Of a stretch of DNA of 64,000 nt, positions 11,030 through 23,319 are shown in pieces. Below the pieces are notes generated by a model. The model did no database searches. It was not told where the DNA came from and was given only the letters and a program-made list of their open reading frames with translations. Location: positions 913,001 through 977,000 of the forward strand of contig NC_064042.1 in the NCBI RefSeq assembly GCF_932526225.1, in the 5' to 3' direction. The position numbers and the translations under genes were made by a program. The stretch comes from Nematostella vectensis (Eukaryota > Cnidaria > Anthozoa > Actiniaria > Edwardsiidae). Numbering within the stretch: the stretch's first letter is position 1; each line of letters starts with the position of its first letter.

Positions 11030-12500
11030 ACTATTTTCGAAGAGATAATGAATAGCGAGAGACTTGTCTTAATATATCGAGGAGGAAGCATGTAGAATTC
11101 AAAATGGCGACGTGAGCGCTAGGTCGGAAATGTAACTTCCGAACATACGATTCGGACAAAACTCGGGGATAAGTCGTAACAATGCAACCTTTGTTTTATT
11201 CTTAATTTAAATGTTTGTCAATCAATGGATAAGATACGAAAAACACCCGAAGATGTATTTTAGCCAATCAGAGGGCAGGATTTTACTGAAGTTTTTTAGC
11301 TTCTTCTGCGCATGCGTTGCCGCAGGGTACAGTAGTTCTATAATGTTAAAGCACATAAAAAGTAAACAACATGTTTTGCACTGATTTGAGACTGGAGACA
11401 TAATCAATGATTTATACTAATTCTGCCTTTATTTTGCAGTAAATTGATGCCTACACCATCTGCATTAAATGGATTTTAGTCTTCAATTGAATCTTTTACA
11501 GCTAATAATGACGTCGCCCCAAACAAGGAATTGCTGAGAGTTGTAGTTGCTCATTGACCTGGCCATACCAAATTAATAAATATTACCTGACTTGTGTTTT
11601 TAGTGTTATTATTGACATTTTTAGGAGCTATCAATTCTGTACGATTGCTAAGAAATCATCCTATCCCTGAGAATGCTGCAATTATTGTCAGTGATTTATT
11701 TTTTTACTTTTCAAAATTAAAGATACATATCTCAGGCAGTCCAGAAACCCTTGCCTTACACTATTACCCTGCCAAACCCTTGCTTTACACTATTACCCTT
11801 CTAAACCCCTACCTTACACTATTACCCTGCCAAACCCTTGCTTTACACTATTACCCTTCTAAATGCTTGCCTTACGGTATTACCCAATTTTAAAAACTCT
11901 TTCCTTCCCTTTTAACCCTTGGGATTGTTCCACTGGGAAATTCTGCTTCATGACTCGTACCACTTGTATTTTGTGTATATCAGACAGGTCCAACACCAGT
12001 GGTGGTATGGTGAGCCATTAAGCGAAATATGGGGAGCATACTGCAAGGGAAAGTTAGAAAAATATCCAATAGAAATGGTCCACACTACAAGGCCGTAGCA
12101 AAGGGTGGGATACGTGCCCCAATTTTAAGTAGTTGAAATTGATGTTCTTGACATCGAACATTAGTCCAGTCAATCTAGTGTTTTACCAAAAAGTAATTTC
12201 GAAAGGGAACATCATATTTTATCAAATAGATATAAACTGCGATTGTACAAGCATAACATCGATTGCATATATTATTCAGAATATTGTGTTGAATGAATTT
12301 CTGGAGACTTATTCTACTCATCATTTTTTCTTTCGCTTCACCACTGGGTACCCAACAACAATAAGAGAACAAAAGAACACACACATCGAGCAAAACTCTA
12401 GTGATTTGCTAATCCACCCATCCCCCTCCCTCATCCTGTACCCCCTCCCCTCCCCCCTAAAATAATCTCCCGGTTTTTCAAGTCTGGGGGTTGGCAGGTA
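11030..12500. other. Intergenic; short telomere-like CCCT/AACCC repeats at 11735-11885
   Basis: No gene is recognised. From about 11735 to 11885 there are five to six irregular ~26-bp units around 'cttacactattaccctgcca'. Near 12088 a 'ggccgtagcaaagggtggg' fragment resembles the start of the MITE at 38.2 kb. A CT-rich stretch lies at 12417-12465. Confidence 0.5.
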
Positions 12501-12504
12501 TGTG

Positions 12505-12600
12505 CTTAGTATGCCAGACAGGTAAAATGGAGGATGAAGAGCATTTTCTGTTATACTCCGGCCTATAAAAATGATCGGGATGATTTACTGGGATTCCGAA
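12505..12600 (+). mobile_element. Short LINE ORF2 C-terminal fragment
   Basis: One frame reads VCQTGKMEDEEHFLLYSGL and a second continues YKNDRDDLLGF. This is the Cys..Glu-Glu-His-Phe-Leu..Cys-like pattern seen at the C terminus of many non-LTR reverse transcriptases. A frameshift separates the two halves. The surroundings to 13.0 kb are simple sequence (CA repeats, C26 at 12967-12992). Confidence 0.4.
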
Positions 12601-12966
12601 AAACGCCTGCAGGTTTCAATGTTAGACCCCATGCCAACAAAGAAAATAATTTCTTTATGGAGTTGATCCGGAATGAAAACGAATCCAGGCTCGTACCCAG
12701 GGGGGTGCACCCCCCCCCACACACACACACACACACAACGGCCGAAGGTCCACTTTCGGTTCTCAATAGACGTGCTATTTGTAGACAAAACTATACAGCA
12801 TAAGCTAGACCACTCTGGTATGTAGCCAAATCTGACAATAAACGTCCCGTGGAGATACTGCAACGCATAAAAAATCCCTCTTTGTTCTTTTGGGGTTGGT
12901 CAGATTTATCAACCCTCCCCCCCGCCCCGGAAAAATTATAGGTCCACTTTTTCGGATTTCGCACCA

Positions 12967-12992
12967 CCCCCCCCCCCCCCCCCCCCCCCCCC
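12967..12992. repeat. C26 homopolymer
   Basis: An uninterrupted run of 26 C, within a stretch rich in short C tracts (12700-13095). Confidence 0.95.
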
Positions 12993-13019
12993 AAGAAAGC
13001 CTGGAATCGGCGCTTAGCG

Positions 13020-14276
13020 AAACATTTTTTTGAATGTATGAATCCAAGAAATGTGAAGTTTCACCACAACGGACAGTGACGTCACCACCCCCCTAAAACA
13101 TAACAAAACAAAACGCAAAAAGGCGGTAGCAAGCAAAACATGTCAACATCAGCCAATATCATTTATTTATGGGATTTATTAATTTGTGGATCTACACCGA
13201 TGTCAATGTTTTATAAGGTGCCATGAATAAAAAAAAATCTCCTATGACATCCTTACCTCCTAAGCTCTGGTAATAGGTCACTATATCCATCTAGAAACAA
13301 AATCAACATTCTAAATTACCAACAACGGTGTTGTTAACCGGAGTTCAATTCGTCTTGTCACATGTAGACCTTTCCAGATTGTGCTCGGCACTATTTTTGC
13401 GCAATTTGGGTTTGGGAGCACTATTTTGATAAGAGAGCACTTTTTGGGTAAACAAATCAACTTCTAGCTTTTTTAACTCAAGTTACTAGGTTTTGTTGTC
13501 TTACATAGACATTTCTAGTTTCCTTAACTACAAATAATATTATCTCAACTAGGTTAAGATTGTAAGACTTGTGATTTCGACATTTTAATAGGTAGGCTGT
13601 GCTTTGGTAACCACAATTATTGGGTAGACTGTGGAGTTCATTACAAAAATAGAATGCCTTATCTAGAAGATCTGTTTGCCATGTTTTCCTGTTTTACATC
13701 TATTGTAATTATTTCTCGTTAGGAGATTGTTTTAATTAAGGTCTGTTATCAGGTTTGATATTATTGAATTGGTGATGTTTGTAAATGAACATTGTTTTTT
13801 AGAAGTATCCAAATAACAAAGGTAAACAAACACAAAAGAGAATAAAGTCATTTATAATACAGTTAGTTATTATACACTAAAGTGTGATTTACCCGTTCAT
13901 GGACAATAATATAAGATACTTTAATGCATGTATTTAATAAAAGAAATATTCTTTTTTTATTCAAATTTTAATTAAAACAGAACTTATCTCTAAAAAATTT
14001 AAAAATATACGGTAATTTTCTTTTCGCCAATGAGCACTATTTGAGCACTTTTTAAGCACTTTTTGGGTGTTTTTGGGAGCACTTTTCTGGCTTTTTGGGA
14101 GCCTTATCTGGAAACGCCTAGTCACATGAGAAGGGTGGGGTTCAGATCCCCCTCCTGGACTTGCCCCTATGTTGGCATTCAACCAGACCACACCCGACGA
14201 GTGGCCAGGGGGAGGGGCTAAAGTATTGACCGCTTCCCCATCCGCCGCCCCCGATATTTTACGATGCTCGACTGCT

Positions 14277-14311
<35 letters not shown>

Positions 14312-14640
14312 ACACACTCACACACACACACAACAAAGCCTACATGCCTTTTATATGTAATAACAGGCGTACATACGTAACCTAAAACAGATCAGAGGTG
14401 GATCCCGTATTTCCCATTTTGGGTCGGACCAATCTTGATGATCGTCAAGGAGAAATTGATCTTCAAAATCAAAACAATCGTCTTTTCCCGGTCTTTTCCA
14501 TGCTCACGGGCTATCTGTGGCATGATGCAACAATATTCGCAACCAATCAGAGCTCACCACGCGAGTAATGCGCCCTAGCTATAAACGGTCCGCGGTCGGT
14601 GCCATTAGTTATAATACAACAATATCTCCAAATTTAGGCG
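13020..14640. other. Intergenic upstream of DNAJC3; C33-(CA)n tract at 14279-14334
   Basis: No coding potential is seen. There is a run of 33 C at 14279-14311 followed by CA repeats. A locally repeated 'gagcacttttt' motif lies at 14040-14095. The last 150 bp should hold the DNAJC3 promoter and 5' UTR; no ER-stress element was found by eye. Confidence 0.5.
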
Positions 14641-14642
14641 AA

Positions 14643-17600
14643 ATGTCCCCAATATCTGGGCTTATTTCTTCGCTGTTCTTCATAATTTGGGATTTTCAAT
14701 TACTAGGTTGGTATTAGTTCGGCAATGTTGTGTTTTTGTTTGATTTTCTTTGCGATTGAATCCTAATAAGAGTATTTCCCTGTGCGTTCCAGTTATAGAA
14801 TGCAAACTGTCGAGTGTAGAGGTCCAACAACATTTGGACATGGGAAAAAAATTATTATCTGCCGGACAACTTACCGACGCACTTTCCCATTATCACGCTG
14901 CAGTGGGTAAGCTACACATATATTACGTAGAATTTTTTTACCATATTATAACCTGTTATCAAAGATTCAAATTTAAGTTTTTTTCTTAGAGTAAAGCAAG
15001 CAACATTATTAAATTATAAGATACTCCAGATTGATCTCTACGATTTCAACAAGAAAAAATCTTAGAAAAGAATAACGTATTAGATGTTGATACTTGGATA
15101 CACGATATTGTAAACTGTTTTCTATTTTATTATTTATTTTTTTGGTGTTACGATGTCATTGTTGATGGTCGAGGCTGTCCTCCGATGATAAACACGCTCT
15201 GTAGTGGTTCGTTATTGCCTGATAGGTAGTTATCTTACAGTTCTGTATTTGCAAGTGTCTTGTTTTTATGTTGTTATGGATCAATTTCTAATTGCTGAGT
15301 GATTCCCCATCATCCAATAAGCTTATGCCACCAGACAGTGGCGATATTGTATTGATCATGTGAGTGCTTATGTCATTATAGTACAGTATACTCTAAAACA
15401 AATACCTATTATACCTATATAGGCCTATTGCAAAAATATTGTCAGTGCAAACTTCAAGTTGGCAATTAGCAGTTCTATGACCAGAAGGTATTGGCCATGC
15501 AATGTTTCTACTGAGTGCAATTTCATAGATAAATCAAACACTAATCCATTGAAGGCGACCAAAAATATAGCTCTGTAATCACTGGGGTTGATTTATCACC
15601 ATTCTTTTGAATATAATTATTGTTAAAAATCATTTTTTTGGTTCTTGGACTACTAGTTGCAGATCACTGTGTGCACTTACAAATGGTGTTTTTTAAGCAG
15701 GAGTATTTACTCAAGAGAGAATGCCAAGAAAGCATTAACATTAAATTGAGCTTTGATTGAAATTAAACTAAGCCATCCAAAAACTTCTTAGCTTGACTTT
15801 ACAAACAATAGAGTTATTAAAAGATTATAATCTGATTGGCCCAGCATGTCTGTGATGGGCTGATTGGGCTAGCCTATCTGTGATTTTAATCATTTACCAT
15901 TTTGTAAATTTTGTAAATAAATTTCAGATGGAGATCCTAACAACTTTCTTCCCCGATTTCAAAGAGCAACAGTTCTTATAGCATTAGGAAGGTCAAGATC
16001 TGCAATTCCTGACTTAGACAAGGTCTTGGAATTAAGACCAGAATTTTATCAGGTATGCGCCGTAATGTGTTGCAAGGCTCAAAATAAGTGGCCGAATAGT
16101 CATATCTGCAACTTTCCAAAACTGATTTATTTAGTAAAACCTTTTAAAAAAAGTCAACAACAACACAGAGTTGTTTTTCAAACAACATTTCGGCAGGCCA
16201 ATACCTGCCTTCTTCAGTTATAGAGGCAACTCTTCAGTATCATTTTCACTTGTCATTTTCAAACTTCCACACATCCGGTATAATTGGGTATTCTAAAAAA
16301 TTGAGGCAAGGATAGCATGAATTGCTTAGCCATTGTAAGAGTCTTTCCTTTTTAATCCATACACAATTTATACTCACAATTTAGTAAAACCAAAAGTTGC
16401 ATGGGACTAAATGGGCTTTATTTATTAGATAAATCCTGGAAAGATATAACACTTTGTCTTGAAGGCGATAGTCATTAAATTCTACATTGTTATTTTAGAG
16501 AATAAACAGGATATTGATTGTTGTAGTAATTAAAAATGTTCTTTTGACATTCCAAGGCGGGAACTTACCAAATCCACCATATCCACCATAACTATGCCTT
16601 GGCCATGCTACTTGCAGTGTTAAGTATCTGCTAAGTATGGGTAAAACCCCTCCTGCTAACTTCCAAATCCACCACCATCCTCCCCATTCCTCCATCCTAC
16701 AGCATTATATTACCATTTGGCCATTTGCCACTAGTGCTTGACAGATGGCCATTCCAAATGACAAATGGCCAATGTGGGACAGTGTTGGACAGTATTCTCT
16801 GCCTGTATTAAGCTATCAGCACTACTGACAGTAATATGAGTACTGTTTACTGTGTGTTTTTTTCTCTTCTATCGAAAATAATATAATAATAATATACATT
16901 TGTGATATTCTTGTTAGCTAACTACACCTAACATTCCCTTGTAGGCTAGAGTACAGAGAGGTAATGTTTTTCTTAAGCAAGGACGCTTTGATGAGGCACA
17001 CATAGATTATGAAGGAGTGGTGAGTGACTATATATAATTATATACTTGCTGTTACTTTGAGGTATAGAAATGATAGGCTTGCCATCTCTGATTGTAATAA
17101 GACAAGCTGGGATGGTCCTAAAGCTGCTGTGTAACCCTTTTTTTTTTTCTTCAGCTAAGATACAGCCCAGAAAATAAAGATGCATTACAACAGGTGCGTC
17201 ATTCATTCTTCACAGCATGTGTGTGTCATTAAAATCAATACGCAGTGGCTAAATGAGGGGTAGCCACTCAATGCCTTGCTTGAGCTAAACGAGCGGTAGC
17301 TTTTAATTTGTTTTGAATAACGTGAGAAAATGTAACCTTGACAAACAAATGACTATCTATCTTTATTTAGATAGAGGGAACATCTATCGATGTATTGATG
17401 TCTTTGAAATAAAAAAAATCACCTTGCCTGTGTACAGTAGAACAAGGCTACTTTTGGTGGCACAAATGAGACACATTTTGATATTTTAGTCCAAGAGTTG
17501 TTAATTATCTTATAAAAAACCAAAAAGGCAATCTACAAATTCTAATGTGCCTTTTTATTTACCCTCTTCGTTCTTTTTACACAGCTAAAACCTCAGCATT

Positions 17601-20600
17601 CCTGTAAAAACAAATTTCTCGTGAGGCCCGCTCTCACGCTCAAGGTCTTGAAAATGCTAAGGTCTTGAAAATGACCTGTAGTTTGTTATTCTCTTAAATC
17701 ATCCAAGCAAATAGCACCGTGTAAATAAAAGTGAATAAGCAAAAATAATGTTTTCATTGTCTAGAAACAAGAAGCAATTGTTTTTTTATTTGGTTCTATT
17801 ATTCTGACGCCTTCCGTTTTGTGTACAGCCAATTTCGAGAATTTTGTCACACTACGAACTCACGAAGTCTTGCATCCTGTGGGCTCCAGCCTCCCGCTCA
17901 AGGTCTTGCAAATTACACATTTGAAAGCCATTTTGTTTTCTTAAGAAGATTAACAGCTTTTGAACTATAATATTAAAATTTGTGTCACTGGATTACTACT
18001 CTTATTTGAATATGCATAACACATTTTTAAAGTGCCACCTACAATACATCTCGATAAATGCTTCCTCTATCTAAATGGAGATAGGTCATTTGTTTATCAA
18101 GGTAGCATTTTTTAGTGTTATTTAAAAAACATTAAAAGCTGCCACTCATTTAGCTCACACAAGACCTTGAGCGGCTACCCCACATTAAGCCACTGCAAAA
18201 TTAAAATTTACGACAATTGTAAGGGCTCAAGGATATTTTAAACAATTAGCATTTGGCAGAAGTCTTATTTGTTTTCAAATACTGAAATATTCTGGCGGAG
18301 TTTGCAATTGGGTTGCTTTTTTTGAGCTACCATACATACACATATGATATTTACTTTTTTTCTTTAATGGTTCTAAATTCTGAAATATAGTAGGTCACAT
18401 CATTGATTTTCGTTAAGCTGTTTGATTCCACATAATGACAAAATAAGGAACAGTATGTAACTACGTCTATCCACAGTTGGGTGTAATAGAACCAATCAAA
18501 AGGACTGTAATGGAGGCCAAATATGCCATGGATAGAGGGAACTGTCACTCAGCGATAGAGCAATTAACACATGCAATTGAGGTGAGTCTTGGGCGTGGCA
18601 CGAGGAATGGGACCAGGCACTCCCTTCACTGAAATATTTAAAAACAAGTAATGGTAGCAAAATGGATTTCTTTCCCAACATGTTCAACATATATCTTACC
18701 CAGGCATGTATTTTCACTATTACACTCAAATTCATACCAAAGGACCCTTACGGCTTACTTCTTATTGCTGATTCTTCCTTGCATTAAACACCACTGTCTT
18801 GCTGTTTGTTAGGTTGCACCCTGGGACCCTGAGCTCCGTATGATGAGAGCTGATTGCTACGAGAGGCAAGGTGATCTAATCAAGGCCATCTCTGACATCA
18901 AGTGAGTATCTTGGTAACAAGGTGCTGTTCACAGCTCTAACCAAAGATCAGTCCAATGTACTTTATATCAAATGAAATGATAAAGTAATGAATGATTGAA
19001 GTCTGAAAGTGGTTTTAGCAGATCAAAACTGCTGTCAACATTAATAAAAAATTACAGAAAGAAAACTTTGCTAACCAGTTCATTCATTGTTGCACCATTT
19101 GTTATCATTTCACACCACCAATTCATTGTTTTCAAAGATCCTTGCGTTTTTTCTTACTTCAGACCTACAACAAAGCTGATCAATGACAACACCCAGGCAT
19201 TCCTAAGGATGAGCAAGCTTCACTATGAGATAGGAGAGCTTGAGGAAGCACTGAGGTATGATGGGTTCACAATCATCATAAACTTGATGGGGTAAACAAG
19301 ATAAGTTCCAACACCTTTTTCAACCCTTTTCCTTTTACCATGTAGAGAGGTGAGGGAGTGTTTGAAGCTTGATCAAGATCACAAGCAATGTCATCCTTTC
19401 TATAAGGTAGGGATCCCATATTTTAAAGTTCATCTACCCTTTAAGGCATGTCACCAAGTAATGTGTTTGCTTGTTGGCTACGAAATTGAGCCAGTCAAAT
19501 AGCACAAAATCAAGTAAAAAGTGTTATGGTATTAAACAATAACTCAGGCAGATTAAAACCCTTTTCCAGGCAGTGAAATCCCATGGGCATCCAACATTAG
19601 CGACAACCCCACTTTAATTATGTTTCACTATGGAATTTAGTTCTACCAGTATGCCATGATAATAAAGTTTAAGATAAGAATTTCATTTTTAGAAAATGAA
19701 GAAATTGAACAAGCAATTATCAGCGGCCCAAGACCTGATAAACAAGGAACAGTATGTACCTCATTGCATATCCATATTATTATAAAATGACTATGAATCC
19801 TGGGAATTCCTTGTCTTCTGTATCAGGGGAAGCTGGACCGTGATCCTGCCTACATTGCCAGTGCTCACACACTAACTCACGCATCTTGTACTGTAGTTGT
19901 AATCTGCATGAAGCCATCTGTATCAATACTGTTGTGTTAAGTCAATCACATGTGAAGTACATTTAATTATGTCTTGCAATGTTACATTATTGTACTCTAC
20001 ACATACTAAATATGTCATTTTCATTTCATTCGCATGAGTTTACTTCCAGTCAATTATGTAACAATCTCCGATGATTTTTAATGGAAAATTTGCAAAATAT
20101 TTCAAAATAATAATTAAGCGGTGTGGCTATTGGAATTTCTTTTAGGATATGACTGATGATTTAGAGGGGATGGCCTGTTAAATAGTGTGGACTCTAATAG
20201 ATTTTTTTTTTCTTTTGTCTGAGGTTTTCGCCTGCCCTGATGGAGGTAAACTGGTGCGATTGCCAATTAAATGGAGGATGTTTTCTTTTCCAGATATCAT
20301 GAAGCTATTGACAAACTGAAAAAGGCCCTCAGGACAGAGTCCAAGAATAAGCCACTTGTAGGGAAAGCGAGACGTCAACTCTGCCACTGTCATCTCAAGG
20401 TACCTGCCCTGACGACTCACCTTCTTCAACTGAATTCTGTTGTTCTAACTACCAAGTCACCTTAACAAAGTACCAAGCGTCGACAGTGTATCAATTCCAT
20501 CAGCTGATTTGGGAAAGCTATAGTTTATGACAATATTTTTTTATATATTTTGCTATGGAATTTGGTAAATAGGGTATAAAACTGAAAAATGAAAACATCT

Positions 20601-22960
20601 AAACCTCGACACCTACTGTACATAATCTTATGTTGAATGAAAACATAGTGTGGCAATGACCATTAATGCTGACAACTATCATCAGAACTATCATGACCAC
20701 CGTTACCATCAAAAGATCCATTTTTCCTTGCATTTTCTCACAATACAAAGATGGTGCGTCTGCTTCCGGGATCACATAGAATCACCCCTTTCATCATCAT
20801 CATAAACCACCCCACAACAGACTACGACTAACATCCTAATAACTCTTATCGCCATGTGACTCTTGAATTATGTTTCAGCTTGGTTTTTCACAAGAAGCAA
20901 TCAAGGAGTGTAACGCTGCCTTGTCCATCGACGAGAATGATGTTGACGCCCTGTGTGACCGGGCCGAGGCGTATATCCTAGAGGAGATGTATAATGAAGG
21001 TGGATACTGTAATTGTGAACGAAGCAATAATCACTATCGCAACGCTCATGCCGTTCATTCCATGGCCCTTTAGGGGTGTTTGTAAGGCCTGTCTAAACAG
21101 GTTCACGATGTCCAAGAAACATTTCTTTCAAACACATACAGTATGTCCGAACCATTTTGGTTTACCCAACAATGTCTCCTTGGCTAGCTAAAGAAGGCTA
21201 AATGCGCTTAATGCTATTACTTCTTTTTCTCATCAGCCGTAAATGATTTCCAAAAGGCAAAGAGTATCAATGAACATCTACATAAGGTAGGAATCACTTG
21301 CGGAGCAATATAAAAAATCACAGATCTCGCACTTTTTCCTGATGATTGTATTGGGGCCCTGTTGTAGCAAGACGCTCGCTTCCAGTCCTGCGCGCCAAAT
21401 ATTCGAGCTTAATAGGCTTGCTTCCAGTCCTGCGCGCCAAATATTTGAGCTTAATAGGCTCGCTTCCAGCCCTGCGCGTCCGATGCTCTCGGTGTTGCTC
21501 ACGCACGCTTTGCTCTCTCTCTAGACCGCTCCCGGCTATTGCCAATCACGTTGCAGAAGTCTGATTAAACGTTCTTTTCTAGGTCCAAGAAGGGCTGGAT
21601 AGAGCACAGCGTCTTTTGAAGCAATCACAAAAGAGAGATTATTATAAGATTCTTGGCTTGAAGAGGTGAGTATGCATTTATGTAGTTCAGCGTTTCTTTC
21701 AAGTGTACGGGGAAACATGAATACAGTTAAAGACTTGAGGGGGTGGGGGCCAGGGCCGACGCCCCCTTTTTCACACAATCTTCGTTCAATGGGTATTTTT
21801 ATATTTTTCCTGGGATCACACACGTCAAACTTCCTTTTTTTCTCCCGATTCAGAAATTGCAACAAGCGCGAGATCACAAAAGCGTACCGCAAGCTGGCGG
21901 TCAAGTGGCATCCGGATAACTATAAAGGCGAGGACAAGAAGAAAGCCGAGAAGATGTTCATCGATATTGCCGCCGCCAAGGAGGTGCTCACCGATCCGGG
22001 TAAATATGGATAATTATTATAAAGCCACTGTGAAAAACAGGGGGCGATTACTCCGACATTGAATGCTTCTGTACAAAGTATCCTCTTCACTCGGCTTTAT
22101 CAGAGAAGTAAATGAGTAACCGAGTGACAACCAAGATGTTGTTCGATCTGCGTTTTCCATGTTTAGCTACCACCGTGTTCATGTGCACCCCTCCCCAACA
22201 AGAGGTCCGTTATCCGCGTCTTACTTGAGCCACTGAAGAGAAACATTTGATCAAAACTCTCACAGCAAAAACATCACTTACACCGTCTCTATTTGACAGA
22301 AAAGCACGCCCCTTCCGCCGAAGTATCCCATCTCTCACACTTTGTCTCTATTTGACAGAAAAACGCGTTCCTTCCGCCCGAGTATCCCATCTCTCTTACA
22401 CCGTCTCTATTTGACAGAAAAGCACGCCCCTTCCGCCCGAGCATCCCATCTCTCACACTTCGTCTCCATTTGACAGAAAAACTCGCCCCTTCCGCCCGGG
22501 TATCCCATCTCTCACACTTCGACTCTATTTGACAGAAAAACACGCCCCTTCCCCCCAAATATCTCGTCTCTCCAATTCGTCTCTATTTAACAGAAAAACA
22601 CGCCCCTTCCGCCCGAGTATCCCATCTCTCACACTTCGTCTCTATTTGACAGAAAAACTCGCCCCTTCCGCCCGAGTATCCCATCTCTCACACTTCGTCT
22701 CTATTTGACAGAAAAACTCGCCCCTTCCGCCCGAGTATCCCATCTCTCACACTTCGTCTCTATTTGACAGAAAAACACGCCCCTTCCCCCCAAGTATCCC
22801 ATCTCTCACACTTCGTCTCTATTTGACAGAGAAACGCGCCAAGTACGACGCCGGCGAAGACCCGCTCGACCCCGAGTCTCAGCAGGGAGGTGGTGGGTGG
22901 CCACAAGGGCACGGCTTCCCGTTCGGCAATGGCTTCCAGTTCAAGTTCCACTTCAACTGA
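14643..22960 (+). CDS. DNAJC3: DnaJ homolog subfamily C member 3 (p58IPK), complete, 16 exons
   Basis: Exons: 14643-14706, 14793-14906, 15928-16052, 16945-17019, 17155-17193, 18477-18581, 18813-18901, 19163-19255, 19346-19406, 19693-19751, 20294-20399, 20879-20999, 21237-21286, 21583-21665, 21854-21999, 22830-22960. All junctions are GT/AG and in phase; the product is 486 aa (human about 504). A hydrophobic N terminus (LISSLFFIIWDF) is a signal peptide. Nine-TPR-type helical repeats follow, with landmarks HLDMGKKLLSAGQLTDALS, ALREVRECLKLDQDHK and DRAEAYILEEMYNEA. A J domain starts KRDYYKILGL and carries the intact catalytic HPD in VKWHPDNY. The tail ends GEDPLDPESQQGGGG and FQFKFHFN, as in the family. 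It is an ER-lumenal HSP70 (BiP) co-chaperone in the unfolded-protein response. A minisatellite duplicates the last acceptor, and a foldback element sits in intron 5. Confidence 0.97.
17242..18196. mobile_element. Foldback/MITE-like element with ~155-bp inverted termini
   Basis: The left end 'gcagtggctaaatgaggggt' and the right end (read in reverse complement 'gcagtggcttaatgtggggt') match for roughly 155 bp at about 75-80% by eye, through 'gataaacaaatgac' and 'tttagataga'. The interior has repeated 'gctcaaggtcttg' motifs and no ORF. It lies wholly inside DNAJC3 intron 5. The CAGTGGC terminus is reminiscent of hAT ends, but no 8-bp target duplication could be seen. Confidence 0.7.
20038..20276 (+). 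mobile_element. Dispersed repeat, copy 2 (uninterrupted)
   Basis: This copy in DNAJC3 intron 10 aligns with the two arms of copy 1 at 6746-6881 and 7199-7302. It lacks the LINE tail found there. It ends about 17 bp before the exon 11 acceptor. Confidence 0.65.
21372..21480. repeat. Three ~44-bp tandem units in DNAJC3 intron 13
   Basis: Three near-copies of a unit with 'cttccagtcctgcgcgccaa' and 'gagcttaatagg', between exons 13 and 14. Confidence 0.85.
22272..22829. repeat. 59-bp minisatellite copying the last DNAJC3 splice acceptor
   Basis: Nine units precede the genuine exon 16 acceptor. Each carries 'gtctctatttgacag' followed by 'aaaaacacgcc' or a close variant. The genuine site is the same string followed by AGAAACGCGCC. 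The array therefore includes both the polypyrimidine/AG signal and about the first ten bases of the exon. One unit has 'atttaacag'. Confidence 0.95.
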
Positions 22961-23175
22961 ACACACTCCGCATCCGTGGAGTACCCCAACACATTCCTAG
23001 GTCCCTTTGGTTTTTAAATTATTGATGCTTCATGAAGACTTGAATCTCGTGTTCTCGCTTACCTGGACATAATAGTTCCACTTCAAATGAACGCATTCCG
23101 GGTGTACCACAGGCACAGTCCTAGGTCCATTTGATTCTTAAATTATTGATGTATCGGGAAGATTTGAATATTGTA
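22944..23175 (+). repeat. Tandem duplication spanning the DNAJC3 stop codon and 3' UTR
   Basis: The sequence from 'gttccacttcaactga' (the final codons and stop) to about 23055 is repeated, diverged, at about 23075-23175: 'gttccacttcaaatgaacgc', 'cctaggtccatttg', 'ttaaattattgatg'. The second copy lies in the 3' UTR or downstream. Confidence 0.8.
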
Positions 23176-23319
23176 GTGATGGCGTCGACTTCTCGAATGG
23201 CGCGTGGGTTTTTCGCGTCTCCCATTCGGGATATCTTAGGTATGCCTCGTGCGACCGCGTGGGCGTAGCAAGCGGTTTTCGCCGTCACACTGATCCATCT
23301 TTTCTCTCAAACCGTATAA

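Noticed and set aside
16131-16225. Palindromic 'cggcaggccaatacctgcc' stretch in DNAJC3 intron 3, possible terminator or element end
   Set aside because: Too short and isolated to assign; no matching second end was found nearby.
16700-16780. 'ccatttggccatttg' inverted motif as a regulatory site
   Set aside because: A short imperfect palindrome within an intron, of the kind expected by chance in such sequence.
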